The notes beneath the pieces were generated by a model. That model made no database searches. It had not been told where the DNA came from and saw nothing but the letters and a program-made list of their open reading frames with translations. From the NCBI GenBank assembly GCA_963662965.1, contig OY759970.1:3782001-3846000 (forward strand): 64,000 nt of DNA, written 5' to 3'. Below are positions 1 to 9,041 of the stretch, piece by piece; the first letter of the stretch is position 1, and each line of letters starts with the position of its first letter. This DNA is from DTWD01 sp963662965 (lineage in GTDB: Bacteria > Acidobacteriota > Vicinamibacteria > Vicinamibacterales > UBA8438). The translations under genes and the position numbers were made by a program.

Positions 1-49
1 TTCGACGCCACCCACCTACGGCATAGGAAGGGGTTTTAAGCTGGCTTCG

Positions 50-1326
50 ATGGCCGATCGTGGTTCTTCACTCGCGTATCCCGAGAACGTCTGCTTCTCC
101 TGCACGGAGTGCGGCGACTGCTGCCGGTCGTGGAACGTGCCGCTCGGCTCAGGCGAGCTCGAGCGATTGTCCACTCTCGACTGGACAGACCGAGCGTCCG
201 ATCTCGTGGGCGTGTCACCGACCTCCGATGCCGGATTGGGTGTCGATGCGCCGGCGCCGCGGCTGGCGCGTCGTTCCGATGGCGCTTGCGTCTACCTCGG
301 CGCCGAGAATCAGTGACGCCTCCACGAGCACTTCGGAAAAGAGGCGAAGCCGTTGATGTGTCGGCTGTATCCGTTCAGCTTCTACCCGATGAGCGCGCAG
401 ACTGCGGTCGACGTCTCCTTCTAATGCCGATCGGTGAGTCGGGGCGACGGCGTGCTGATCGGGCGGACTATCGCACGGTGGGGTTCGCTCATCGAGTCGC
501 GGGCAGCGCCCGACGCGCGCCGCCACCAGCTGCGCTCCGGCGTGCCGATCGACGGCGCCCTGATGTGAGAGTTCGAGCACCACCTGTTGAGCTTACTGAA
601 ACACGGCACACTGAGTCCGGTCGATCGCGTCCGATGTGTGCTGCAGTTCATACGCCTGGCGACGACGGGTGACCCCCACCTCCCGGGTGCTGCGGGAGGC
701 AATGGCCACCGGGATTCCGGGGCAGGTCAGCGCGTCGTCCATCGACTCCACGATGGACAAGACGCAACGAGCGGTCTTCTATTCAGTGGCTGCATCTTGC
801 TCTGAATCCGTCCGCCTCTGACGCTGGCGCAGACGCGGCCGCCGGCGGTGACGTCGACCCGGAAACCCAGGCCTCGCGTGAGCGGGCCGGCCGACGCTAC
901 CGTGACCAGTCCGGCCGACCGCATGTGAACGACGCTGAGCTCAACGTCGACTTCCGTGCCATCGCCCGCATCGGCACCAACATCTTCGTGACGGGGGAGT
1001 GCCGGCCGCTGCGTGATTTTGTCGCGGCCAAGATCGTTGGACAGAAGTTCCTTGTGGCGGGCGCGCGGGAGCTCCCGCTGGTCGAAGCGGTGCCGAAGTT
1101 TCTCTTGTGTGTGTCGATGATCCTCTGGACCTCGAAGGCGCTGGCCGCCGGGCGCGGTCTGTCGTCGGTCGAAGACGAGGATGTTCGGCAGGCGATTCGG
1201 CACATCGACCGGACGCTTGGTCAGATCCCGACGTCGGCGCTGCCCGAGCAGCTGCAGAAGGTGTACGACTGGGTGATGCTCGAGACCGACTTGGTCGAGG
1301 CGGCGATCGCGGACTTCTTGACGTAA
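50..1326 (+). pseudogene. Decayed YkgJ-like Cys-cluster protein gene
   Basis: The first frame, from ATG 50, carries a dense cysteine cluster (CFSCTECGDCC, about residues 15-25) typical of YkgJ-family putative zinc/iron-chelating proteins. An in-frame TGA at 314-316 stands where a cysteine is expected, just before RLHEHFG. The same frame then continues through MCRLYPFSFYP, another family signature, to TAA at 421. Further pieces of the protein can be followed in shifted frames, for example HHLLSLLKHGTLSPVDR near 575-625. An open frame from GTG 925 to 1326 looks like the C-terminal region. One nonsense codon plus several frameshifts make a functional product unlikely. The link between the 925-1326 piece and the upstream pieces is inferred from position and strand. 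Confidence 0.6.
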
Positions 1327-1379
1327 CGGAATCCGGAAACTGCGAAGTCTGCGCCCCGAGCCAACAGCGGCGGCTCGCG

Positions 1380-3041
1380 CTAGCGACCGACGTTTACCAA
1401 CGCCTCGGCCGCCGTATACCGCGGCCGGATGTCGATCGGAATGGCGCTGAGCCGGGCGAGGATGCGCTGCACCTCGGGTCGAACCACGCCGAGCGTGTCG
1501 AGGACCCGCTGAGCCTCCGCGTAGTTACCCTCCGCCTGGATGGTCATGAGTCGGCGGGTGAGTCCCTCGACGGCGTCCCGCATGCGGCCGTGGTCGACCG
1601 CGAACGTGCCATCGTCGGCGACGGTGACCGCACCGGCGTCGAGGAAGGTGTTCAGCTGGATCGCCACGCCTCGCCCGTGGGCCTCATTGAGGCCGAAGCG
1701 AATGGAGCGAAACGTCGACGCGAGGAAGGTCGTGTAGATCGAGCGCTCGAGCGATCGGTCGACGACCCCGGTGTCGATCAGGCGGTGGAGCGCCCACAGC
1801 CCTGAGATGTCGGCTTTCGCCTCCTCGATCGTGCTGTAGGTCTCCAGCAGCTCCTGCCGCACGGTCGTCGGTCGATCGTTCACCCGAATCGAGTGCGGCC
1901 CGAGCCCGTGCATCAGTTCGTGCATCAGAATATGGCTGAAGAACGCGTCGAACGACACGTCCGACCGTTCGCTCGACGGGAGGGCGACGGCCGTGATCGG
2001 AGTCAAGACGCGGTTGAACTTCGCCTCCTGCACGTTCTTCAACATCACCCGCTTCGACCCGTGATCGCGGATGACCCGTTCGTCGTTCGGCAGGTTGAAC
2101 GCCGCCGTCTGTACCCCGCTGTTGGCATCCCCGGCCGTGAAGACGACGTTGACGACGCGAATCGGCGCGAGGCCCCCGAGTTCCGGATTGCGATAGGCGG
2201 GGTCGATTGGGAGGTTGTCCTCGAGCTCCTGAAGCTCGTCCCCGAACCGAGAGAGCTGGTCTGTCTCAACGTCGTCTCGAATCGTGATGAAGGCCTCAAA
2301 CGCCGCCTTGTAGTTGAACCACTCGTCCTCGTACACCTCATACGGACCGATCGTCGGCTCGATGGCGGCATCGAGCTCCATCCAGGCGACATCGCTCTCG
2401 TAGTACTTGTTCGACGCGAACGCGTCGGCGCGTAACTCGAGGTAACGCCGGAGCGACGGGTCGGCAGTCAGGGCGGCGGCGTCGCGCAGGTGTGTGGCGG
2501 CAATCGCAAGCGGTCCTTGGTACTCGACGCTGTAGGGCACGGCGTGAAGCGCGCCGTTCGCGTCGCGTCGAATCGTCGTAAAGAACCCGGTGGCCGCGCG
2601 ACGGTCCGGGTCGGATAGACCGTCAATCCACGCCGCGACTTCCTCGCGCGTGGCATCGGGCGGATAATAGGCGGCCCCCTTCGGTTTGGCGGGTACGCCT
2701 GCCACGAACGCCTTATTGTCTTCGAGGCGTGACCACGGTCCCTTGTTTACCAGGAAGAAGTCGAGTGCCGCGCGCCCGGCGGCGGTCCGGTTGTGATGGA
2801 GCGCGAGCAGCAACGACGGATTGCCAGCCCAGACCTGTTCGAGGAACAGGCCGTCCATGATTCGCGCGGCGTCGAGGATCTTCGCGAGCGCGGCACGCTC
2901 GGAGGGTGCGAGTGCACCGATGTCGGCGGTGATGTCCACCGAAGCGAAAAGTGGAGCCATCGTCGTACTCACTTGCTGCCCGCGAATCGGACCGGTGAAC
3001 ACCAACAGGCTCACACCGACGACCGTGAGCGTGGCTTTCAT
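1380..3041 (-). CDS. Secreted M49-like (dipeptidyl-peptidase III family) metallopeptidase
   Basis: Predicted zinc peptidase of about 553 residues. The ATG at 3041 is chosen over the longer frame because it starts directly with a signal peptide (MKATLTVVGVSLLVF). A zinc-binding HELMH motif lies near residue 373, and EEAKAD near residue 405 matches the downstream glutamate motif of M49 enzymes, where EECRAD is typical. Classical M49 enzymes have HEXXGH; here the spacing is HExxH, as in several bacterial relatives annotated as Zn-dependent hydrolases. The product is probably exported and cleaves peptides. It is divergently transcribed from lpdA with only 24 bp between the start codons, so the two promoters must overlap. 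The family assignment is moderately firm; the substrate is unknown. Confidence 0.7.
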   Translation of the reverse strand: MKATLTVVGVSLLVFTGPIRGQQVSTTMAPLFASVDITADIGALAPSERAALAKILDAARIMDGLFLEQVWAGNPSLLLALHHNRTAAGRAALDFFLVNKGPWSRLEDNKAFVAGVPAKPKGAAYYPPDATREEVAAWIDGLSDPDRRAATGFFTTIRRDANGALHAVPYSVEYQGPLAIAATHLRDAAALTADPSLRRYLELRADAFASNKYYESDVAWMELDAAIEPTIGPYEVYEDEWFNYKAAFEAFITIRDDVETDQLSRFGDELQELEDNLPIDPAYRNPELGGLAPIRVVNVVFTAGDANSGVQTAAFNLPNDERVIRDHGSKRVMLKNVQEAKFNRVLTPITAVALPSSERSDVSFDAFFSHILMHELMHGLGPHSIRVNDRPTTVRQELLETYSTIEEAKADISGLWALHRLIDTGVVDRSLERSIYTTFLASTFRSIRFGLNEAHGRGVAIQLNTFLDAGAVTVADDGTFAVDHGRMRDAVEGLTRRLMTIQAEGNYAEAQRVLDTLGVVRPEVQRILARLSAIPIDIRPRYTAAEALVNVGR

Positions 3042-3065
3042 GTCCCTATAGTAATGTAGACGCCG

Positions 3066-4499
3066 ATGGCGACTACGACCGACACGACGCAACTTGTTGT
3101 CGTCGGCGGCGGCCCCGGTGGGTATACCGCCGCCTTTCTCGCTGCCGACCGCGGACTGTCGGTGACGTTAATCGACGAAGCGCCGCGACCCGGGGGCGTC
3201 TGCCTCTATCGCGGCTGCATGCCGTCGAAGGCGCTCCTGCACGCGGCCAAGGTGTTGACCGACGCCCGGGAGGCATCCGGGTGGGGCGTGTCGTTCGGCG
3301 AACCGACGATCGATCTCGATCAGCTGCGCGGATGGAAGAACGAGGTCGTGACGAAGCTGACCGGTGGTCTCGCTCAGCTCTCGAAGCAACGGAAGGTCAC
3401 CTACAGACAAGGCCGTGCCGCGTTCGACGATGCCCACACGGCGACGGTCACGTCGAGCGACGCTCCGGACATGTCGACGACCATACCGTTTGAGCACGCG
3501 ATCATCGCGACCGGGTCGCGGCCGGCGCGGCCTTCGGCGCTCGTCCTCGATGACCCTCGCGTACTCGACTCCACCGGCGCACTCGAACTCGACCGGATTC
3601 CATCGTCGCTGCTCGTCGTCGGAGGTGGATACATCGGTCTCGAGCTCGGCACCATCTACGCGGCCCTCGGTTCCGCGGTCACGATCGTGGAGATGACCGA
3701 GAGCCTTCTGCCTGGCACGGATGCCGATCTCGTCCGCGTGCTGGCGCGGCGTATCAATCAACTGGCCGAGGCGGTGCACCTCGAGACGGCGGTGACCGGC
3801 CTCACGGCGCAGAGCGACGGGATTGATGTCGCGCTCGAGGGTCCCGGAGTGGGCACACGCACCCGGCGGTATGACAACGTGCTCGTCGCCGTCGGGCGTG
3901 TCCCCAACTCCGACGTGGCGGGACTCGAGAAGACTCGCGTCCAGCGGGATGCAGACGGATTTATCGTGGTGGACGCGCAGCGGCGGACGGCGGAGTCATC
4001 GATCTTCGCCATCGGTGATGTGGCGGGCGAACCGATGCTGGCCCACAAGGCGTTTGCCGAGGCGCGGGTCGCTGTCGACGCGGCGACCGGCGGGCATGCG
4101 ACGTTCGAGCCCCACGCGATTCCAGCAGTGGTGTTTACCGACCCCGAGGTTGCGTGGTGTGGTCTCACCGAGACCGAGGCGGCGGCGGCGGGACGTCAGG
4201 TGACGGTCGCCAAGTTCCCGTGGGGGGCGTCCGGCCGCGCGCTCACGCTGAACCGCCCGGAAGGTGTCACCAAGCTGGTCCTTGATCCCGAGACTGAGCA
4301 GGTGCTCGGAGTCGGGCTGGTCGGGGCCGGGGCCGGTGAATTGATCGCCGAGGGTGTCGTGGCGGTGGAGATGGAGGCGACCGCGTCTGACCTCAAGCTC
4401 TCGGTCCACCCGCATCCGACGCTCTCGGAGACGCTGATGGAAGCGGCCGAGGTCTTCTTCGGCGAGAGCACCCACGTCTACCGCCCGAAGCGGTCATAG
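3066..4499 (+). CDS. lpdA: Dihydrolipoyl dehydrogenase (E3)
   Basis: Cytoplasmic FAD flavoprotein of 477 residues that reoxidises the dihydrolipoyl groups of 2-oxoacid dehydrogenase and glycine-cleavage complexes with NAD+. Visible features are the N-terminal FAD-binding GGGPGGYTAAFLA, the redox-active disulfide in GGVCLYRGCMPSK near residues 45-52, the second dinucleotide-binding GGGYIGLELG, the FAD-contacting IFAIGDVAG, and the C-terminal catalytic dyad region HPHPTLSET. Length is normal for the family. No E1 or E2 gene is adjacent, but lipoyl synthase (lipA) lies 2.3 kb downstream, so lipoate-dependent metabolism is represented twice. The start ATG is the first in frame and sits 24 bp from the divergent peptidase gene. 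Confidence 0.93.
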   Translation: MATTTDTTQLVVVGGGPGGYTAAFLAADRGLSVTLIDEAPRPGGVCLYRGCMPSKALLHAAKVLTDAREASGWGVSFGEPTIDLDQLRGWKNEVVTKLTGGLAQLSKQRKVTYRQGRAAFDDAHTATVTSSDAPDMSTTIPFEHAIIATGSRPARPSALVLDDPRVLDSTGALELDRIPSSLLVVGGGYIGLELGTIYAALGSAVTIVEMTESLLPGTDADLVRVLARRINQLAEAVHLETAVTGLTAQSDGIDVALEGPGVGTRTRRYDNVLVAVGRVPNSDVAGLEKTRVQRDADGFIVVDAQRRTAESSIFAIGDVAGEPMLAHKAFAEARVAVDAATGGHATFEPHAIPAVVFTDPEVAWCGLTETEAAAAGRQVTVAKFPWGASGRALTLNRPEGVTKLVLDPETEQVLGVGLVGAGAGELIAEGVVAVEMEATASDLKLSVHPHPTLSETLMEAAEVFFGESTHVYRPKRS

Positions 4500-4560
4500 C
4501 GCAGCGGAGACCACGGATGCACGGTCCCGATCCCGACCGCGCACATCCCTCAGAAATATA

Positions 4561-5809
4561 TGGACTCCTCCCGGGGGCAAGAGAGCGACGGCGGAACAGC
4601 CACCAGCTTGGGTGCAGCAAGATATCCGGCCTCTGGTGTGGCACCACTGCGGTTCCGGGCCACGATGGACAAGGCGCTACATCGGGGACCAGAGACCGGC
4701 ACGGGCTGACAGGGGTACCCAGTGTCTGAATCGGTCGCGTCCGATGTCGGTCCGACCTGTGGGGTCATCACATGTTTCTCACGTAGCTACTCGAAGCGGA
4801 CGGGGTCCATGGTGACGGCCCCCTGGTGGAGGGGTGTGCACGCGGTGCCGGTGCGCTGCCGGCGGTGGCCGGCGAGCACCACGCTGCGCGCCCCGTGCGT
4901 CAGGAGGGAGCGTAGATACCGGTGGCCCTGTTTGGTGATCGCGCCCCGGCGCCGCCGGGTGCCACTGGAGTGTTCCCGGGGCGTGAGCCCCAGCCAGCTC
5001 GCAAACTGCCGGCCCCGCCGGAACGCGTGGATGTGCCCGACGCTCGCCACGAGCGCGGTGGCGGTCAAGAGCCCGACCCCCGGCACCTCGGAAGCAACCG
5101 CTGCGTTCCCGCGTCGTGGGCCGCAAAGGTCGTGAGCTGTTGTTCCACCGTCTGAATGCGGGTTTCGCGCTCGCGGAGCTCCGCGTCGACGAGTCCCAGG
5201 GCGGTGCGCAGGTGGACCGGCAGCGGAAGCTCCGCGTCTTCGAGCAGCCGCGGGAGCTGCGTCAGGACGGTCCGCGCCCCCAGGGACAGCGTGACGCCGT
5301 GTTCGCGCAGCAGGCCCCGGACGGCAGTGGTGCGGGTCGTCATTCACTGCTGCCGCACGCGCGGTGTAACGCGACGAGCGCTTGCTGCTCAGGACGCTTC
5401 GCCGCCCCCGGCACCACCGTCCCGCTGCGGGCCGCCTCCACTAACGCCTCGACGTCGGTGCGACCCGTCTTCTGCCGCCGTACGTAGGGGCGCACATACT
5501 GCGCCGGCAGCAGCGACACCTGATGCCCGCAGCGGCGCGCGACCCGTCCCCAGTGATGCGCCATGCCACACGCGTCCATGACGACGTGACTGGCCGCCTG
5601 CGTGCGGCAGAACCGTTCGAACTGGCGGCGCGTGAAGCGATGATGGGCCTGGAGGCACCCCCGCCGGTCGGCGACAGCGACTTCGAAGACACTCTTTGCG
5701 AGATCAACCGCGACGGTCGTAGGATGCATGATGGTCTCCTCTCCAGTTTGTGGTTTCCGGTCCGCTTGCCACGGCCATGATGCCGCAACAAAGGACCGGG
5801 AGGAGTCCA
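4561..5809 (-). mobile_element. IS110/IS1111-type insertion sequence relic
   Basis: The transposase remnant at 4787-5729 is bracketed by a perfect 14-bp inverted repeat: TGGACTCCTCCCGG at 4561-4574 and its complement at 5796-5809. Subterminal inverted repeats of this sort are known for the IS1111 subgroup of IS110 elements. About 80 bp separates the repeat from the transposase start and about 226 bp lies beyond its end. In IS1111-type elements this 3' non-coding end is where the bridge RNA is encoded. The exact element ends are not defined and no target duplication was recognised. The transposase is broken, so the copy is unlikely to move. Confidence 0.55.
4787..5729 (-). pseudogene. IS110-family transposase, frameshifted
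   Basis: The sequence reads as one IS110 transposase only if frames are switched. The N-terminal RuvC-like (DEDD) part is at 5340-5729 (TVAVDLAKSVFEVAV, then VVMDACGMAHHW). It continues in a second frame at 5065-5343 (RGLLREHGVTLSLGA). A third stretch ending at 4787 carries the transposase_20 part (EVPGVGLLTATALVA, FASWLGLTPREHSSG, LLTHGARSVVLAG). The shifts fall near 5343 and 5090. The C-terminus is also shorter than usual, ending soon after the THGAR motif. These elements move through a serine/DEDD recombinase guided by a structured RNA; this copy should be inactive unless the shifts are sequencing errors. Confidence 0.85.
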
Positions 5810-5815
5810 GTCCAT

Positions 5816-6138
5816 GACCAGCTCGCCTCGAGGACGTCCCTGGTCGCTAGGTGAAGCCACGAGCTTCGCTCGCCAAAGGTAAATGGTTTCTTCCGGGGTA
5901 TGCGCAGCCGGGCTCTTGGCGTGAGTCCGGGGAACCGCCTGCGCGTTTAGCCCGAGACAAACGGCTGGTTGGACCTATCGCGAAAGAAACCGTCTGCCTT
6001 TGGCGAGACGAATCCTTCTGTTCTGAGAGCAGCACGGGTGTCCCCCGAGGCGAGCCGGTTTCTGGAGTGATGGGTCCAACCGGTCGTTGCACCGGGTTTA
6101 CGCGGGAATGTGACCCGCGGCCTCGTCAACGCGGCCGA
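5816..6138. other. Non-coding gap with an inverted duplication
   Basis: There is no convincing gene between the IS relic and the glycosylase gene. The block around 5864-5897 recurs in inverted orientation around 5979-6014. CTCGCCAAAGG at 5869-5879 pairs with CCTTTGGCGAG at 5997-6007, and a GGTTTCTT follows on both arms after five bases. A second, overlapping pairing joins GGTTGGACC (5967-5975) with GGTCCAACC (6073-6081) and AGAAACCG (5985-5992) with CGGTTTCT (6056-6063). The two pairings are mutually exclusive because they share the middle segment. Confidence 0.5.
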
Positions 6139-6819
6139 CTAGCGCAGCAGCTTGCGGGCCTTCTTGAACACGTCGGCGAGCATCGGCGGCGTCAGCTTTC
6201 CGGTGCTGGTGTTCTGCTGACTCGGATGGTAGGACGCCACCAGCGCTGGACCGTGACCGTCGGTGTCGGTATAGACCAGCCCATGCGCGAAACGCGGCCG
6301 CGGGCGTGGCGCCACGCCTCGAGTCGACATCACACGCCAATACGCGTCGAACGCCACCTTGCCGAGCGTCACGACCACCTGCACGCGCGTCAGCGCCGTC
6401 AGCTCGGCTTCGAGAAAGGGCTCGCAATTGCGAATCTCGCGCGGGGTCGGCTTGTTCTCGGGCGGGGCGCACCGCACCACCGCGTTGATGTAGGCATCGG
6501 TGAGCTTGAGCCCGTCCCTCGCGTGCTGGGTGGTCGGCTGGTTGGCGAACCCGGCACCATGCATGGCTCGCATCAGAAAATCACCTGATTTGTCACCGGT
6601 GAACACGCGGCCGGTTCGGTTCGCGCCGTGCGCGGCCGGGGCCAGTCCGATGACGAGCATCCGCGCCCGCCGTTCGCCGAATCCCGGCACCGGCCGTCCC
6701 CAATAGGTGTCGTTCCGAAACGCGGGCCGTTTCTGTCGCGCCACGCGTGCACAATACGCCCGCAGTCTCGGACAGCGCTGACACGAGATGACCTGGCGTT
6801 TGATACTCGAGATCGACAT
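6139..6819 (-). CDS. Uracil-DNA glycosylase, family 5 (UdgB-like)
   Basis: Predicted 226-residue DNA repair enzyme that removes uracil, and in this family also other deaminated bases, from DNA. The N-terminal CQRCPRL and the later RCAPPENKPTPREIRNC supply the cysteines that bind a [4Fe-4S] cluster in family 4/5 enzymes. Motif GLAPAAHGANRTGRVF near residue 58 matches family 5 rather than family 4, which has GEAPG(A/E)xED. The C-terminal HPSQQN near residue 195 is the second active-site motif. Length is normal. It lies 18 bp downstream of lipA on the same strand, so the two may share a transcript. Confidence 0.88.
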   Translation of the reverse strand: MSISSIKRQVISCQRCPRLRAYCARVARQKRPAFRNDTYWGRPVPGFGERRARMLVIGLAPAAHGANRTGRVFTGDKSGDFLMRAMHGAGFANQPTTQHARDGLKLTDAYINAVVRCAPPENKPTPREIRNCEPFLEAELTALTRVQVVVTLGKVAFDAYWRVMSTRGVAPRPRPRFAHGLVYTDTDGHGPALVASYHPSQQNTSTGKLTPPMLADVFKKARKLLR

Positions 6820-6837
6820 CGCGACGTCGGGACGGAA

Positions 6838-7779
6838 TTAGCGGGGGCTTGCGGACCGAGATTGTTCGAACGCGTCAGCTTGTTCGTTGGCGTGATAAGA
6901 GCTGCGGACGAGCGGGCCCGACTCGACGTGGCGGAAGCCGAGCCCGAGGGCGCGTCGTCGGAGCTCGTCGAATTCATCGGGATGGTAGTAGCGAGCGACG
7001 GGCAGATGCGCGAGTGACGGGCGGAGATACTGACCGATGGTCAACAGCTGGCAGCCGACATCGCGTAGGTCGGTCAGCGTCTCGATCAGCTCGTCGGGCG
7101 ACTCGCCGAGGCCGACCATGAGGCCGGACTTCGTCGGCGTCGCCGGCCGGTAGCGGCGGGCCCGCTCGAGCAGTCGCAGGGCCCATCGATAGCGGCCACC
7201 CGGTCGTGCCGTGCGATACAGCCGCTCGACGGTTTCGAGGTTGTGATTCAGAATATCCGGACCGGCGTCCAGCACGGTGTGTAGGTCACCGGCACGATCG
7301 GAGAAATCGGGGATAAGCACTTCGACGCGGCATTCCGGCGCCTGAGCGCGCACGGCGCTGATCGTGGCGGCGAATGCAGACGACCCGCCGTCGGCAACGT
7401 CGTCGCGATCGACCGACGTGATCACGACATGCTGAAGACCGAGCGCGCCGACGGCTTCCGCCACCCGCTCCGGTTCGCCGTCATCGAGGACCTGTGGGGT
7501 GCCGTGGACGACGTTGCAGTAGCCGCACGACCGCGTGCAGACGTCGCCCAGGATCATGAAGGTCGCCGTGCCGTGGTTCCAGCACTCACCGATGTTGGGG
7601 CAGTTCGCCTCCTCGCAGACGGTGTTGAGCGACAGTGTCCGCATCAGCCGTTTGAGTCGGAGATACTCGGGGCTGCCGGGCGCGCGCACGCGGAGCCACG
7701 GCGGCTTGGTCCCGCGCGGGAGCGTCGCCGAACGAGGCCGTCGTCCGCGGATGAGCGAGACCGGCACCGCGGGGGTCAT
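6838..7779 (-). CDS. lipA: Lipoyl synthase
   Basis: Radical SAM enzyme of 313 residues that inserts two sulfurs into octanoyl-carrier domains to make lipoyl cofactor. Both clusters are visible: the auxiliary cluster ligands C55, C60 and C66 in CEEANCPNIGEC, and the radical SAM CxxxCxxC at C81, C85 and C88 (CTRSCGYC). Length and domain order are normal. It is transcribed divergently from the UPF0173 hydrolase gene with 47 bp between starts, and is followed by the glycosylase gene. With lpdA upstream this supports functional lipoate metabolism. No lipB was seen in the window. Confidence 0.95.
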   Translation of the reverse strand: MTPAVPVSLIRGRRPRSATLPRGTKPPWLRVRAPGSPEYLRLKRLMRTLSLNTVCEEANCPNIGECWNHGTATFMILGDVCTRSCGYCNVVHGTPQVLDDGEPERVAEAVGALGLQHVVITSVDRDDVADGGSSAFAATISAVRAQAPECRVEVLIPDFSDRAGDLHTVLDAGPDILNHNLETVERLYRTARPGGRYRWALRLLERARRYRPATPTKSGLMVGLGESPDELIETLTDLRDVGCQLLTIGQYLRPSLAHLPVARYYHPDEFDELRRRALGLGFRHVESGPLVRSSYHANEQADAFEQSRSASPR

Positions 7780-7826
7780 GGTCGTGTGGCTGTCATCGAT
7801 GTTGTCGATGTTATCGTGGGGCCCGC

Positions 7827-8537
7827 ATGACGTCCACTGAACGCCTGTCCATCACTTGGCTGGGCCATAGCACGTTCTTGGTGCGCACACCCGGCGGGAC
7901 ACGGCTGCTGTTCGACCCCTGGCTGCTCGACAATCCGTCCTGTCCGGACGAGTGGAAGCGCACGCCGCCGAAGGTCGATCTCGTGCTGGTGACCCACGGG
8001 CATGCCGACCACATGGGCGACGCGGCGCGTGTCACTCGGGCAAGTGACGCTACGCTCGTCGGCATGGTCGAACTCTGTCGCTGGCTGCAGCGCCAGGGAG
8101 TCCGACGCGTCGAGCCGATGAACATCGGTGGAACGATTACCCAGCATCGACTTCGGATTACGTTGGTTGAGGCTCGGCACAGTAGCGCGTGGCTGGAAGA
8201 TGGGCGGCCAGTGTATCTCGGCGCGCCGGCAGGATTCGTCGTGACGCTGGAGGACGGCCGCACGCTGTACTTCGCTGGCGACACCGATGTATTCGATGGC
8301 ATGCGCCTCATCCGGGAGCGATACGCGCCCGAGATCGCGTTCCTGCCGATCGGCGACCGATTCACGATGGGGCCAGCGGGCGCCGCCATGGCGTGCGACC
8401 TGCTCGGTGTGCGTCAGGTAGTGCCGATGCACTACGGCACGTATCCCGCGCTGACCGGAACGCCGACGGCGCTGCGGAAGCGCATCGGTTCCCACATCGA
8501 GGTGCTCGAGCTCCGCCCGGGCGAAACAGCCGAATAG
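7827..8537 (+). CDS. UPF0173-type metallo-beta-lactamase-fold hydrolase
   Basis: 236-residue cytoplasmic protein of the metallo-beta-lactamase superfamily, closest in layout to the UPF0173 metal-dependent hydrolases. The N-terminus ITWLGHSTFLVRTPGG is typical. The metal site is THGHADH at residues 56-62, a later FAGDTD supplies the bridging aspartate, and PMHYGTYPALTGTP near the C-terminus supplies the last histidine. No signal peptide is apparent. The true substrate of this family is not established. It is followed after 18 bp by a DUF2203 gene on the same strand, so the two are probably co-transcribed. Confidence 0.82.
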   Translation: MTSTERLSITWLGHSTFLVRTPGGTRLLFDPWLLDNPSCPDEWKRTPPKVDLVLVTHGHADHMGDAARVTRASDATLVGMVELCRWLQRQGVRRVEPMNIGGTITQHRLRITLVEARHSSAWLEDGRPVYLGAPAGFVVTLEDGRTLYFAGDTDVFDGMRLIRERYAPEIAFLPIGDRFTMGPAGAAMACDLLGVRQVVPMHYGTYPALTGTPTALRKRIGSHIEVLELRPGETAE

Positions 8538-8555
8538 AGCCCGTCTCCCTCTATA

Positions 8556-8918
8556 ATGCGGCCGATGAACGAGACAGCGAAGGGGGATAAACAGTTCACG
8601 CTTGGCGATGCGCAGCAGCTCCTGCCGACGGTTCGCGAGCGAACGTCCGACGCGGTCGAGCGAGCCGAGCGCCTGTCGAAGACCCGCGATGATCTTTCGG
8701 TCGGCGATCCGCGCCGAACGGAGATGCTGGCCCAGCTCAATGAGGTCGTGGCGATCTGGACCCGCGAAATGAACGCGCTGGGTGTCGTGGTGAAGGGGCT
8801 GTGGCTTGTTGACTTCGACAACGGTGACGGTTATTACTGCTGGAAATATCCGGAGCCGGCGGTCACTCACTATCACGGGTACAACGACGGTTTTGGCGGT
8901 CGGATGAAGATTGTTTGA
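8556..8918 (+). CDS. DUF2203 family protein
   Basis: Small cytoplasmic protein of 120 residues (about 117 if translation starts at the second ATG at 8565). The N-terminus KQFTLGDAQQLLPTVRE is the usual opening of DUF2203, followed by a charged helical stretch. The C-terminal part GLWLVDFDNGDGYYCW and the final GFGGR match the conserved GLVDFP...CW...F.GR region of the family. Function is unknown. It is probably co-transcribed with the UPF0173 hydrolase. The GC-rich repeat begins about 8 bp after its stop codon and may serve as its terminator. Confidence 0.75.
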   Translation: MRPMNETAKGDKQFTLGDAQQLLPTVRERTSDAVERAERLSKTRDDLSVGDPRRTEMLAQLNEVVAIWTREMNALGVVVKGLWLVDFDNGDGYYCWKYPEPAVTHYHGYNDGFGGRMKIV

Positions 8919-8925
8919 CACTAAA

Positions 8926-9041
8926 CGGGGCTGCGCCCCGAATCCCCGCGTCCGCTGCGCGGGGATTCCGAAGGCCCCACTCCGCGCCCGCGAGGCGCGC
9001 CGTGCGCGCCGTGCGCGCCGTGCGCGCCGTGGCCATGCCTT
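8926..9041 (+). repeat. GC-rich three-hairpin intergenic repeat, diverged copy with tandem 9-mers
   Basis: This copy lies in the orientation that begins GGGGCTGCGCCCC, followed by a second stem (AATCCCCGC...GCGGGGATT). It ends in four tandem copies of GCGCGCCGT starting at 8996, instead of the single GCGCGCC palindrome seen elsewhere. It sits between two co-directional genes. It is assigned to the family from its order of stems and the shared CCCACTCCG core. Confidence 0.75.

Noticed and set aside
314..421. TGA of the YkgJ-like gene as selenocysteine
   Set aside because: No hairpin with a GGU loop at about 17-25 nt after the TGA; the pairings available (CGCCTC/GAGGCG, CTTCG/CGAAG) do not resemble a SECIS, and the gene has further lesions.
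727..1203. Long minus-strand open frame across the YkgJ-like pseudogene
   Set aside because: Antisense frames of this length are common by chance at this GC content, and the sequence shows no family motif while the plus strand does.
4500..4560. Short open frames downstream of lpdA
   Set aside because: They run into the IS relic and show no ribosome site or family similarity.
7776..8921. 381-codon open frame on the minus strand opposite UPF0173 and DUF2203
   Set aside because: It is antisense to two recognised genes and has a composition typical of shadow frames (rich in Arg, His and Gln).
8996..9035. Four tandem GCGCGCCGT units as a CRISPR or protein-binding array
   Set aside because: The units are 9 bp without spacers and lie inside a dispersed-repeat copy; local expansion is the simpler reading.
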